The notes beneath the pieces were generated by a model that saw only the letters and a program-made list of their open reading frames with translations, did no database searches and was not told where the DNA came from. From Sulfurimonas autotrophica (GTDB lineage: Bacteria > Campylobacterota > Campylobacteria > Campylobacterales > Sulfurimonadaceae), in NCBI GenBank assembly GCA_015662405.1, contig DQUE01000202.1:1-16440 (forward strand): DNA of 16,440 nucleotides, given 5' to 3'. The position numbers and the translations under genes were made by a program. Shown piece after piece: positions 5,379 to 13,370 of this stretch (positions are counted from its first letter, which is position 1; each line of letters opens with the position of its first letter).

Positions 5379-6650
5379 ATGATAAAAAAAAGTAAACAAG
5401 CTCTCGTTTTGTTTTTATTCTTTGTTATATCTACAGTTTTGTTTGCCAAGGAAGACATGGTCGATCATGTAGCGTTAGCATCACTTATGATATATGATGG
5501 AAAATATGACAAGGCGTATGAAGAGTTATCAAAAGTGGATAAGCGTAGCCCAAAGTTTGATGCTGCAAAATATTATACAACTCTTGGTGTTCTTTATGCG
5601 AAGCAAAATAAAAGCTTAGAAGCAATTAAGGCGTATAAACGAGCTATTGAGGCGACAAAAGTAACAGAGTTTCAAGCTCCAAAGAGTAATGCGAAAGAGG
5701 AGTACCTCTTTTCAATTGCTAGTAAGCAGAAGAGTCCTAAAAAAGATGATCGCTTTGATGCACAAAAGAAAAGAAAAGAGAAATTAGAGCAACTCTATAT
5801 CTATCTTGCAAGTGAGTATTATAAGATAAAAGATTATAAAAACACAGTAGCAAGTCTTGATCGTGCAGGTAAAAGAGGAAAAGATAGACCTGGTCTTTAT
5901 AAGTTACGAGCTGAGTGTTATTATAAACTTAAAGAGTACCATAAATCAATAGAGGCACTCAATAAGGGCATCGAGCGTTTTAAAGAGCGTTCTGCAGATC
6001 TTTTAAAGCAAAAGGCATATTACTTAGCAAATTTAGGACTTTATCAATCGGCTATTGCTGCTACAAAAGAGTATATAAAAAAAGTTGGTGATAGCGCTCA
6101 TGAATATATACTGTTAGCTCAAATGCTTTTAGAAGCAAATGAGATAGATAGTGCAATAAAGATACTAGAAGAGGCAAAGTTGAAATTTCCAAAGAGTGCT
6201 AAGGTGAGTTTTCTATTAGGACATCTCTATCTTAAAAAAGAGATGAAGTTAATTGCTGCGAACCTTTTTGAAGAGAGTGCATACTATAACAAAAAATACC
6301 TTAATGATGCAGTAGAGATGAATAGAAGAGCAGGACTGCAAGCACATGCACTCTACTTAAATATGCAAAATAGCGATAAAAAACAAAAATTGCAACAAAA
6401 GATTGCGATTTATTTGGGTACGCAAGAGTATAGAAAGATCATAGGACTTAAAAAGGCACTTGATCGTTATGGAATGTTGCAAAATGATAACTTGCGCTAT
6501 GCACTTGCCTATGCTTACTACATGGTTGGTGACTATAAAGCAGCAGAGAGAGAGTTGAAGTATATATCTGATAGTGAGCTTTTTAATAAGGCTACTGTTA
6601 TACGAAAAAATATTGAAAAGTGCACAAATAATAGCTTGGAGTGTTTATAG
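5379..6650 (+). CDS. Periplasmic tetratricopeptide-repeat protein of the Ton operon
   Basis: 423 residues. A hydrophobic N-terminus (about 6-23, ending LFA) looks like a signal peptide, so the protein is probably periplasmic. From about residue 30 onward it is almost all helical hairpins of TPR type; clear units include AKYYTTLGVLYAKQNKSLEA (62 on), IYLASEYYKIKDYKNTVASL, YKLRAECYYKLKEYHKSIEA, YILLAQMLLEANEIDSAIKI and VSFLLGHLYLKKEMKLIAAN. A charged insertion lies near 110-130. TPR proteins occupy the same place after tonB2 in Vibrio and Shewanella clusters and are thought to assist the motor, so a scaffold between TonB and the receptor is a reasonable inference. The last eight residues contain two Cys (CTNNSLEC) that could form a small disulfide loop. 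The stop codon is directly followed by the receptor ATG. Confidence 0.82.
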   Translation: MIKKSKQALVLFLFFVISTVLFAKEDMVDHVALASLMIYDGKYDKAYEELSKVDKRSPKFDAAKYYTTLGVLYAKQNKSLEAIKAYKRAIEATKVTEFQAPKSNAKEEYLFSIASKQKSPKKDDRFDAQKKRKEKLEQLYIYLASEYYKIKDYKNTVASLDRAGKRGKDRPGLYKLRAECYYKLKEYHKSIEALNKGIERFKERSADLLKQKAYYLANLGLYQSAIAATKEYIKKVGDSAHEYILLAQMLLEANEIDSAIKILEEAKLKFPKSAKVSFLLGHLYLKKEMKLIAANLFEESAYYNKKYLNDAVEMNRRAGLQAHALYLNMQNSDKKQKLQQKIAIYLGTQEYRKIIGLKKALDRYGMLQNDNLRYALAYAYYMVGDYKAAERELKYISDSELFNKATVIRKNIEKCTNNSLECL

Positions 6651-9600
6651 ATGAGAAAAATAATACAAATTACCCTGCTGTTTTTTATAACTCTAGCATC
6701 AGCATATGCAAAAGATGTTGGAACTGTCTCTGTGTTTGCTTTTTTAGATGGAGTGCCACTAGAAAAAAATGAGATAGTTATTGATGCAAAGAAAAGATAC
6801 TATACAGATAAAGATGGTAGCGTTGTTGTTGCCTTGAGTGCGGGAGAGCATCTTGTTGAAATAGTGGCAAAAGATGAAAATGGGTATAGCCTTGGCTATG
6901 TTCGAAAAAAGATAACGGTAAAAAGTAATAGAGATACACAGTTGATTGCTACATTCTATAGAGATGGAAAAAAGCCCTACCTAAGTGTTGATACGCCAGT
7001 TGGCAATACTACAATTGATCAATCCTCTAAGGTGTTTGGGTTTGCTGATGGAAGTGTTGTGAGTGATGATGAAAAGAGAGAGCCTATTGCAAATGCGCGA
7101 GTTTTTGTAAAAGGAACTACTATAGATGCAAGGACAGACGAGCATGGAGTATTCCACGTTAAAATTCCAGCAGACCGAAATGTTACTCTCTCTGTTGTGC
7201 ACTCAGAGTACAGTGCGCAAACACTGAGCAATATTCGAGTAAAAGAGGGAGAAAGTGTTAGCGTAGTAGTGAAAATGACTCCTGCTAGTATGGAGCTTGA
7301 AGAGTTTATTGTTTTGGCACCAAGAGTAAAGGGGAGCATTGCATCTGTTATGGAGGAGGAGAAGAATGCTCACTCCATTACAAATGTATTAGGTTCTGCA
7401 CAGATTGCTAAAAAAGGCGATAGCGATGCAGCAGGAGCGCTCAAGAGAGTTACCGGTGTAACCATAATTGGTGGAGATAGCGTCTATGTAAGGGGGCTTG
7501 GTGGGCGCTACTCAAATGTTGAGATGAACTCTATGCCACTTCCCTCTCCTAATCCACAAAGTAGAAGCGTTCCGTTAGATATTTTTCCTGCGGCAGCAAT
7601 AGAAGCACTTGAGGTACAAAAGAGTGCAACAGCAGATATTCCTGCAAGTTTTGGTGGTGGATATATCAACATAAGGACACAGGAGAAGGCAAATGAGGAG
7701 TATGCCAAAATCTCACTTGAAATCAATGCACATGAGAGTGTTGGTAGAGAGGTAGTCAACTATGAAGGGAGTGATAGTGATTTTCTTGGTAGTGATGATG
7801 GGTATCGTGCTATTCCTGCAGAGATTATGGATGCCTCAAAGATAGTTGTAGGTCAGAGAGTGCCATCTTTTGATCCAGCAAAAACAAATCGCTATTTTCA
7901 AAAAATCACAGGGGCTAGAGCTTTAAATGTAACAGAAGAGCCACTCCCTTTTGGTGGTAAAATAGCACTTGAGGGTGCTCACCATTTTGATGTATCAGAG
8001 AAAGGGAAATTGGCATTTTTTGCAAACTACTCCTATGGACAATCAAGTAGATACCGAAACGAACAATACTATCGATATAACTATAATCAAACAACAGATT
8101 CGCTCTATAAAGAGCCAAATCAATGGGGGAGTGTCGATAAAACAACCCAGTTGTATAAACAATCAGGTGTATTTAATATTCATTACAGTTTTGCAGACTT
8201 GCTGAACTTAAAACTTGTGCATCTTTATAGTAAAATATCTGAAAAGGTGACAAGAGTCACTGATGGTATAGCTGGCTCTAATGATGATTGGCGTATAGTG
8301 TATGATCTTAACTGGGAAGAGCGAACACTTCAGGCAACACAGATGGAAGCAGACATAATCTATGGGCTCTTTGATACTAAAAATCGGTTGGAGTTTGGAG
8401 CAGAAATTTCAACAGCACTACTCTATCAACCTAGCAACTATAGATACACATATCTAGTGCCAACAGATTGGAATGATGTGCCAACTGGTGCTGACCCTTA
8501 TCTAGATAGATATGCTGCGAATGCTTTTTTGAACTTGACAACAGATGATATGCTTTTTGCTTACTATATAAAAAATAGAACCACAATAGATATCTTTAGC
8601 GAAGAGGATTACTTTGAGATTGGATTGCAAGCTAGCACAAAAGAGAGAGAGTCAAGATACAATAAGTTTATGGTAGAGCAGGACTCTTTTGAGCCAACAG
8701 AAAAGATAGATACTATCTATAAGAAGCATCCTGATAAGTTTGATTTGGCTATCTCTTTTCAACCAGCCTATTGGTATGATGCTGATGTGAAAGAGCAAAG
8801 TTACTATGGAAGTCTCTTTTTTAAACCGACAAAAAAAATTGAGTTTTTAATGGGTGCTAGGGTGACAGATTTTACACAAACTGCCTATCAGTATACTTTT
8901 TTAGGTAATATTTTTAATCCTATTGAAAGAGTTCCTGAAACTTTAAACTTTAACAAGATTTTGCCAAGTTGTAATCTGAAGTATCAATTTGATAAAAAGA
9001 ATCAGATCGCTTTTGCCTATTCGCAGACATATATTGTTCCAGATTTAAGAGAGTTTACAGAGACGGAGTATTTTCACCCTTATGATATTGCAACAGTAGT
9101 GGGAAATCCTGAATTACAACATACCGATATTTATAGTTATGATATGAAGTACTCGCACTACTTTTCATCAACTGAAAATATCAATATTGGACTCTTTTAT
9201 AAAGATCTGCAAAGACCGATAGAGGATGTCATGAGACCATCTTCTTCTTTGCCGATTTATGGGTTTGCAAATGCAGATAATGCAGTTTTATATGGTTTTG
9301 AAGTCGATGGGAGAAAAGGGTTGGGATTTGTGTCCGATCAATTGAAATCTTGGTACCTCTCAGGAAACTTCTCTTACACAGACTCTGATGTTACACTTAC
9401 AGAGGAGCAAGAGAAGATATATACAACAAATCATAGAGATCTGCAGGGACTCTCAAAAGTAGTCTTTAATGCAACAGTTGGGTACGAAGTGAAAAATAGA
9501 AGCGTAACGCTCTCATACAACAAGATGGGGGAGAGAATTCGTAAGGTTGGAATGATAGATGACAAAGATGAGTATCCAGACCATTATGAGGTTCCTCCAC

Positions 9601-9773
9601 AAATTGTTGATTTTGTTTGGATTGAGAAGTTTGAAGATAGTTTTTCTTTGAAAGTAAAACTAAAAAATCTACTCAATGAAGAGACGATTTGGTATCAAGG
9701 AAACTTAGATAATATTACCAAAAAATTTAAAACTGGTAGAAACTATAGCATATCAGTCTCCTATAAGTATTGA
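6651..9773 (+). CDS. TonB-dependent outer-membrane receptor with two N-terminal carboxypeptidase-regulatory-like modules
   Basis: 1040 residues. Signal peptide about 1-20 (ASAYA). Two beta-sandwich-like modules follow: residues about 22-105 (TVSVFAFLDGVPL...YTDKDGSVVVAL) and about 143-211 (PIANARVFVKG...TDEHGVFHVKIP), the second a good CarboxypepD_reg match. ELEEFIVLAP at 215-224 sits where a TonB box is expected. The plug (about 240-345) has VYVRGLGGRYSNVEMN (from 278) and SVPLDIFPAAAIEALEVQKS, then the barrel to the C-terminal SVSYKY. The plug pattern (VRGLG.RY...PLDIFP....EVQK) belongs to an Oar-like receptor class common in Bacteroidetes and Proteobacteria rather than to classical siderophore receptors. 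The substrate cannot be read from sequence; one Oar relative in Myxococcus is required for export of a protease, so protein transport is possible. It is cotranscribed with its own Ton motor. Start chosen because ATG directly follows the TPR stop and GGAG lies about 10 bases upstream. Confidence 0.9.
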   Translation: MRKIIQITLLFFITLASAYAKDVGTVSVFAFLDGVPLEKNEIVIDAKKRYYTDKDGSVVVALSAGEHLVEIVAKDENGYSLGYVRKKITVKSNRDTQLIATFYRDGKKPYLSVDTPVGNTTIDQSSKVFGFADGSVVSDDEKREPIANARVFVKGTTIDARTDEHGVFHVKIPADRNVTLSVVHSEYSAQTLSNIRVKEGESVSVVVKMTPASMELEEFIVLAPRVKGSIASVMEEEKNAHSITNVLGSAQIAKKGDSDAAGALKRVTGVTIIGGDSVYVRGLGGRYSNVEMNSMPLPSPNPQSRSVPLDIFPAAAIEALEVQKSATADIPASFGGGYINIRTQEKANEEYAKISLEINAHESVGREVVNYEGSDSDFLGSDDGYRAIPAEIMDASKIVVGQRVPSFDPAKTNRYFQKITGARALNVTEEPLPFGGKIALEGAHHFDVSEKGKLAFFANYSYGQSSRYRNEQYYRYNYNQTTDSLYKEPNQWGSVDKTTQLYKQSGVFNIHYSFADLLNLKLVHLYSKISEKVTRVTDGIAGSNDDWRIVYDLNWEERTLQATQMEADIIYGLFDTKNRLEFGAEISTALLYQPSNYRYTYLVPTDWNDVPTGADPYLDRYAANAFLNLTTDDMLFAYYIKNRTTIDIFSEEDYFEIGLQASTKERESRYNKFMVEQDSFEPTEKIDTIYKKHPDKFDLAISFQPAYWYDADVKEQSYYGSLFFKPTKKIEFLMGARVTDFTQTAYQYTFLGNIFNPIERVPETLNFNKILPSCNLKYQFDKKNQIAFAYSQTYIVPDLREFTETEYFHPYDIATVVGNPELQHTDIYSYDMKYSHYFSSTENINIGLFYKDLQRPIEDVMRPSSSLPIYGFANADNAVLYGFEVDGRKGLGFVSDQLKSWYLSGNFSYTDSDVTLTEEQEKIYTTNHRDLQGLSKVVFNATVGYEVKNRSVTLSYNKMGERIRKVGMIDDKDEYPDHYEVPPQIVDFVWIEKFEDSFSLKVKLKNLLNEETIWYQGNLDNITKKFKTGRNYSISVSYKY

Positions 9774-9783
9774 GAGGGGTTTT

Positions 9784-9800
9784 AAAAGGTTATAAGATTG
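9784..9800 (+). promoter_or_regulatory. Ribosome binding site and TTG start of the response regulator gene
   Basis: AAAAGGT (9784-9790) lies seven bases before TTG (9798-9800). An in-frame TAA at 9783 rules out a start further upstream, and no ATG or GTG occurs between it and the receiver domain, so the TTG start is forced by the sequence. A TTG start suggests modest expression relative to the receptor. Confidence 0.75.
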
Positions 9801-10487
9801 AAAAAAGAACAAATAGTAATAGTTGATGATGATCAAGATTTACTAGAATTATTGGAGTATCATCTTAAGAATGCTGGCTATAAAGTTTTCTCTTTTACAT
9901 CAACAAAAGATGTGCGTACTCTTTTGAGTCAAGAGAATATAGCACTTATTGTTATGGATAGAACACTATCAGACATAGATGGTATTTATTATGTAGAAAT
10001 GCTTAGAAATAAAAAAATTAATACACCCGTAGTATTTTTATCTGCTAAAGATTCACCCAAAGAGATACGAGAGGGGTTCTTAAAGGGTGCAGATGATTAT
10101 ATAACAAAACCTTTTGATTTTGAAGAGTTGATTTTGCGAATAAAAGCTATTATTCGAAGATCAAAAGGAGTGATCAAAGAGGATGAAGAGTCTGTTACTT
10201 ATGGTGATATTCAAATCGATTTGAGTCTGCATAAAGTATATATAGGAAATAGAGATATTGATTTGACAAAACTAGAGGTACGATTGCTTCATACTCTACT
10301 GCAAAATGCTGGAAAAGTGTTAACAAGAGATTTTCTTTTAGAAAATGTTTGGGAGAATAGCAAACATGTGCAGCCAAAGACAGTTAATGTGGCTATTAGA
10401 CGTTTAAAAGAGAAGATAGATGGAGAGTCTAGTGAGAGCTATATAAAGACCATACGGGGGGTTGGCTACCTGATGCAAAAAGATTGA
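9798..10487 (+). CDS. OmpR/PhoB-family response regulator (no kinase in the window)
   Basis: 229 residues. The receiver domain (about 1-118) has the acidic pocket Asp10/Asp11, phosphoacceptor Asp54 (IVMDRTL), Ser82 in the Thr/Ser switch position and Lys104 (ITKPF), so it should be phosphorylatable. Residues about 130-229 are the winged-helix trans_reg_C domain, ending with the conserved RGVGY motif. It is the last gene of the Ton operon, 24 bases after the receptor, and no sensor kinase is nearby, so the kinase is encoded elsewhere. The phased TTGT direct repeats before the lipoprotein gene and before this operon are the type of site such regulators bind, so autoregulation together with control of the lipoprotein is likely (inference). 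Similarity to PhoB/PhosR fits the pho-box-like operator, but the receiver and DNA-binding domains alone do not identify the signal. Confidence 0.88.
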   Translation: MKKEQIVIVDDDQDLLELLEYHLKNAGYKVFSFTSTKDVRTLLSQENIALIVMDRTLSDIDGIYYVEMLRNKKINTPVVFLSAKDSPKEIREGFLKGADDYITKPFDFEELILRIKAIIRRSKGVIKEDEESVTYGDIQIDLSLHKVYIGNRDIDLTKLEVRLLHTLLQNAGKVLTRDFLLENVWENSKHVQPKTVNVAIRRLKEKIDGESSESYIKTIRGVGYLMQKD

Positions 10488-10570
10488 TACTTTAAGTGAT
10501 TTGTAGTGGTAGTTTTATAATGCTCTAAGAGATGAAAAAGATTAAAAATTATCGTAATTGCTAGATAGAT

Positions 10571-10581
10571 TATGCTATGAT
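10571..10581 (+). promoter_or_regulatory. Possible -10 region for the transaldolase-PilT unit
   Basis: Overlapping TATGCT (10571-10576) and TATGAT (10576-10581) lie about 30 bases before the tal ATG. Another TATAAT lies earlier, at about 10515-10520. No clear terminator hairpin was seen after the response regulator gene, so read-through from the Ton operon is possible. AGGA at 10599-10602 is the ribosome site for tal. Confidence 0.4.
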
Positions 10582-10608
10582 TAGAAGAAAAAAAGAGTAG
10601 GAATTACA

Positions 10609-11589
10609 ATGTATATAGAAGATTTGCAGTTTTCATTATGGGCTGATTTTATAGAGCGAGATTACTTAGATAGGGAGTTTAAAGAACTCATAGAAAAAAA
10701 AATCATTAACGGAGCCACTTCAAATCCAGCCATTTTTAAAAATGCAATTTTAAACTCTCCTGCTTATAAAGTACAGTTAGAGTCGTTAGAAGGAGTTTTA
10801 GCAAAAGAGAAGTATGAAGCTGTAGCAATATATGATATACAAAAAGCTGCAGATATTTTAAAACCTCTGCATGACATGGGTGATGATGGGTATGTCAGTA
10901 TAGAGGTTGATCCATTTTTGTGTGATGATGCGCAGGCGACCATAGAAGAGGGAAAGAGGCTTTTTCAAACAATAGGCAGAGAGAATGTTATGATAAAAGT
11001 ACCAGCAACAGAGGCTGGATATATAGCGATGAAAGAGCTCACAGCTGTTGGAATACCTGTAAATGCAACATTGATTTTTAAAACATCTCAGGCAATATCC
11101 TGTGCTAAAGCCTTTAGAGAAGGTGCAGCTATTTATGGAAAAAGTGTTGATACGGTCATTAGTATTTTTGTCAGCAGAGTTGATCGCGCTTTAGATCCTC
11201 TTCTTGAAAAACACAATATACCAACTGCTCTGAGTGGTATATATAATGCATCTCTTATATATGAAGCGATTCAAAACATGAAGGTAGTAGGGTGTAGAGC
11301 ACTTTTTGCAAGTACGGGTGTCAAAGATAATGCATTGCCTCCTCATTATTATATAGAAAAACTGTTAGCTTACAACAGTGTAAATACAGCACCGGTAGAG
11401 ACTATAAAAGCTTTTTGTGCAAACGGTTCATACAAACAAGCCTTACCGATTGATGAACGTAGTATCAATGATCATTTTATGCAAATAGAGGCGTTGGGAA
11501 TTACAATGGATGAGCTTTTGCAAAAGCAGATAGATGATGGACTTAAAGCATTTAAAGAGGCATTTCAAGAGATACTGGAAGCATTATGA
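10609..11589 (+). CDS. tal: Transaldolase
   Basis: 326 residues, typical of the long bacterial transaldolase class found in Campylobacterota and actinobacteria. It transfers dihydroxyacetone units between sedoheptulose-7-phosphate and glyceraldehyde-3-phosphate in the non-oxidative pentose phosphate pathway, in the cytoplasm. Visible signatures: NGATSNPAIFKNAI near residues 33-46, the Schiff-base lysine Lys130 in MIKVPATEAGYIAM, GIPVNATLIFKTSQA, SIFVSRVDRALDP, and ASTGVKDNALPPHYYIEKLL. Its stop overlaps the following ATG (ATGA at 11586-11589), so the ATPase gene downstream is translationally coupled, although no functional link between the two proteins is obvious. Confidence 0.93.
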   Translation: MYIEDLQFSLWADFIERDYLDREFKELIEKKIINGATSNPAIFKNAILNSPAYKVQLESLEGVLAKEKYEAVAIYDIQKAADILKPLHDMGDDGYVSIEVDPFLCDDAQATIEEGKRLFQTIGRENVMIKVPATEAGYIAMKELTAVGIPVNATLIFKTSQAISCAKAFREGAAIYGKSVDTVISIFVSRVDRALDPLLEKHNIPTALSGIYNASLIYEAIQNMKVVGCRALFASTGVKDNALPPHYYIEKLLAYNSVNTAPVETIKAFCANGSYKQALPIDERSINDHFMQIEALGITMDELLQKQIDDGLKAFKEAFQEILEAL

Positions 11590-12767
11590 ATAGAGAAGTC
11601 GATGTAAGTAAATTGACATTTGAGCAATTAAAAAAAGTAAGAATGCATCTTAAAAAGATGATTGAAGTAGGTGGGAGTGATTTACATGTAAAGGCAAATG
11701 CAGTGATGCGCGCAAGAGTTAATGGAAAAATCATTCCGTTTGGTGGTGAAATTTTAACCACAGAAGATGCTTTGACATTTGCAAAAGAGTTATTGAAAGG
11801 ACGTTTTGGAGAGTTTGTTGAAAAAAGAGAGCTTGACCTTGTGTACCCATATGATGAAAGTAATCGTTTTCGTGTAAATATTTTCTTTCAAATGGATGGA
11901 GTCTCTGCAGTATTTCGTGTGATTCCTGTGAAAATTCCTTCATTTGAAGAGTTAGCGTTACCTAATATTGTCAAGAGCTTTGCACAAAAGGAGAGAGGGC
12001 TTGTTCTTGTTACAGGTGTTACAGGGAGTGGTAAGTCTACAACACTTGCTGCGCTAATCAATGAGATAAATCTTACAAAACAAAAACATATAATAACCAT
12101 CGAAGATCCAATCGAATTTGTGCATAAAGATAAAAAGTGTATTATCAACCAACGCTCTGTAGGGCAAGATACACACTCTTTTACTACAGCACTGCGCGCA
12201 GCACTTCGTGAAGATCCAGATATAATTTTGGTTGGGGAGATGAGGGATAAAGAGACCATTAATCTTGCCCTTCATGCGGCAGATACAGGGCACCTTGTAT
12301 TCTCAACGCTTCACACAGTAGATGCGAAAGAGACTATTAATCGTATCATTGCACAGTTTCCTACTGATGAGCAAAATCGTGTTCGTATTTCACTAGCCGG
12401 AGTGCTACAAGGTGTCATTTCGCAAAGACTTATTCCTACAATTGATGGAGGTCGTAGAGCTGCACTTGAAATTTTAGTTCGTACACCAACAATTGAAAAA
12501 CTAATTTTAGAAAATAGAGACTATGAGATTAGAGATGCGATTGAAGCTGGAAAAGAACACTACAAATCGCAAAGTTTTGATCAAGGTATTTTAGACTTGT
12601 ATAATAATGGTATTATTTCTAAAGAGCAGGCACTAGAGTATGCAACAAGTGCTTCTGATATAGAGCTGAAGATGAATGGACTCATGAGTGGTAATATTGC
12701 AGGGATGGCAGTAGAGGAAAATATTGATATCACCATGGAGGATGAAGATATTTTTGATTTAAAGTAA
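11586..12767 (+). CDS. PilT/PilU-type twitching ATPase (type IV pilus retraction family)
   Basis: 393 residues. The N-terminal PAS-like domain (about 1-110) has the GGSDLHVKA motif typical of PilT. The RecA-like core carries Walker A GVTGSGKST (144-152, Lys150), the Asp box (ITIEDPIEFVH), Walker B with DPDIILVGEMRD and the His box FSTLHTVDAKETINRI. The C-terminal region (ALEILVRTPTIEKLI...SFDQGILDLYNNGIISKEQAL) fits PilT/PilU; PilU is somewhat favoured by the SxxDIxLKM tail. Residues about 365-393 form an acidic extension. The family powers pilus retraction at the inner membrane. No other pilus genes lie in the window, so the machinery must be encoded elsewhere. Translation is coupled to transaldolase by a 4-base overlap. 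Confidence 0.9.
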   Translation: MNREVDVSKLTFEQLKKVRMHLKKMIEVGGSDLHVKANAVMRARVNGKIIPFGGEILTTEDALTFAKELLKGRFGEFVEKRELDLVYPYDESNRFRVNIFFQMDGVSAVFRVIPVKIPSFEELALPNIVKSFAQKERGLVLVTGVTGSGKSTTLAALINEINLTKQKHIITIEDPIEFVHKDKKCIINQRSVGQDTHSFTTALRAALREDPDIILVGEMRDKETINLALHAADTGHLVFSTLHTVDAKETINRIIAQFPTDEQNRVRISLAGVLQGVISQRLIPTIDGGRRAALEILVRTPTIEKLILENRDYEIRDAIEAGKEHYKSQSFDQGILDLYNNGIISKEQALEYATSASDIELKMNGLMSGNIAGMAVEENIDITMEDEDIFDLK

Positions 12768-12786
12768 ATTTTAATTCATAAACGGG

Positions 12787-12792
12787 TATAAT
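12787..12792 (+). promoter_or_regulatory. Promoter -10 box for rplY-pth-permease
   Basis: TATAAT in the context GGGTATAATTGCG, 31 bases before the rplY ATG, preceded by AT-rich sequence and no clear -35, as is normal for sigma-70 promoters of this phylum. AAAGGA (12812-12817) is the ribosome site for rplY. Confidence 0.7.
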
Positions 12793-12823
12793 TGCGCCCA
12801 TTTTAAAACACAAAGGACTTCAT

Positions 12824-13360
12824 ATGTTAGAAGGTATAGTTAGAGAGAGTATTGGCAAAAAGGGCACAAAAGCACTTCGCCGTGATGGTTATCTAATTGC
12901 GAATATTTACGGAAAAGGGCTTGAAAATATCAATGCTGCATTCAAAGAAAATGAGTATATCCGTACAGTTCGTAACAAAGAGACATTGGCATTTCCAGTT
13001 TCTGTTGATGGAAAAGAGATGCAAGTTGTAGTTCAGGCATATGAGTCTCACCCAGTAACAGGAAGACTTTTACATGTAGATTTAATGGTAGCACAACCAG
13101 GTGTTGTAACACATTACATGATTCCTGTTGAGGCTGTTGGTGATTCAATTGGTGTAAAAAACAAAGGGCTTGTAAATATTTCAAAAAGACGCTTACGAGT
13201 AAAAGCTAAAATTGAAGATTTACCAAAAGCAATCGTTATTGATGTAACAGATATGGATATTGGTGATGCAAAACTGATTCGTGATATTGAATTACCTGAA
13301 AATGTTCAATTCACAGATGCTGATCGTGTTGCTGTTTTAAGTATTATTAAAGCTAAGTAG
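12824..13360 (+). CDS. rplY: 50S ribosomal protein L25 (long L25/CTC form)
   Basis: 178 residues: an N-terminal 5S rRNA-binding L25 domain (about 1-90; starts LEGIVRESIGKKGTKALRRDGYL, then NIYGKG) and a C-terminal TL5/CTC-type beta domain (about 95-178; MIPVEAVGDSIGVKNKGLV, VTDMDIGDAKLIRDIELPENV). It binds 5S rRNA in the central protuberance of the large subunit. The two-domain length is the common form outside the gammaproteobacteria. It has its own strong promoter, and pth follows after 10 bases; the rplY-pth pairing is widespread in bacteria and supports both calls. Confidence 0.95.
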   Translation: MLEGIVRESIGKKGTKALRRDGYLIANIYGKGLENINAAFKENEYIRTVRNKETLAFPVSVDGKEMQVVVQAYESHPVTGRLLHVDLMVAQPGVVTHYMIPVEAVGDSIGVKNKGLVNISKRRLRVKAKIEDLPKAIVIDVTDMDIGDAKLIRDIELPENVQFTDADRVAVLSIIKAK

Positions 13361-13370
13361 TAACGAAGAT

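Noticed and set aside
6651..9773. Assignment of the receptor as an iron-siderophore or cobalamin receptor
   Set aside because: No Fur-box-like sequence or iron or cobalamin transport genes were seen nearby, and the plug motif resembles Oar-like receptors; the substrate is left open.
11888..12259. 123-codon - strand frame opposite the PilT-like gene
   Set aside because: Opposite the conserved Walker A to Walker B region; a shadow caused by codon composition.
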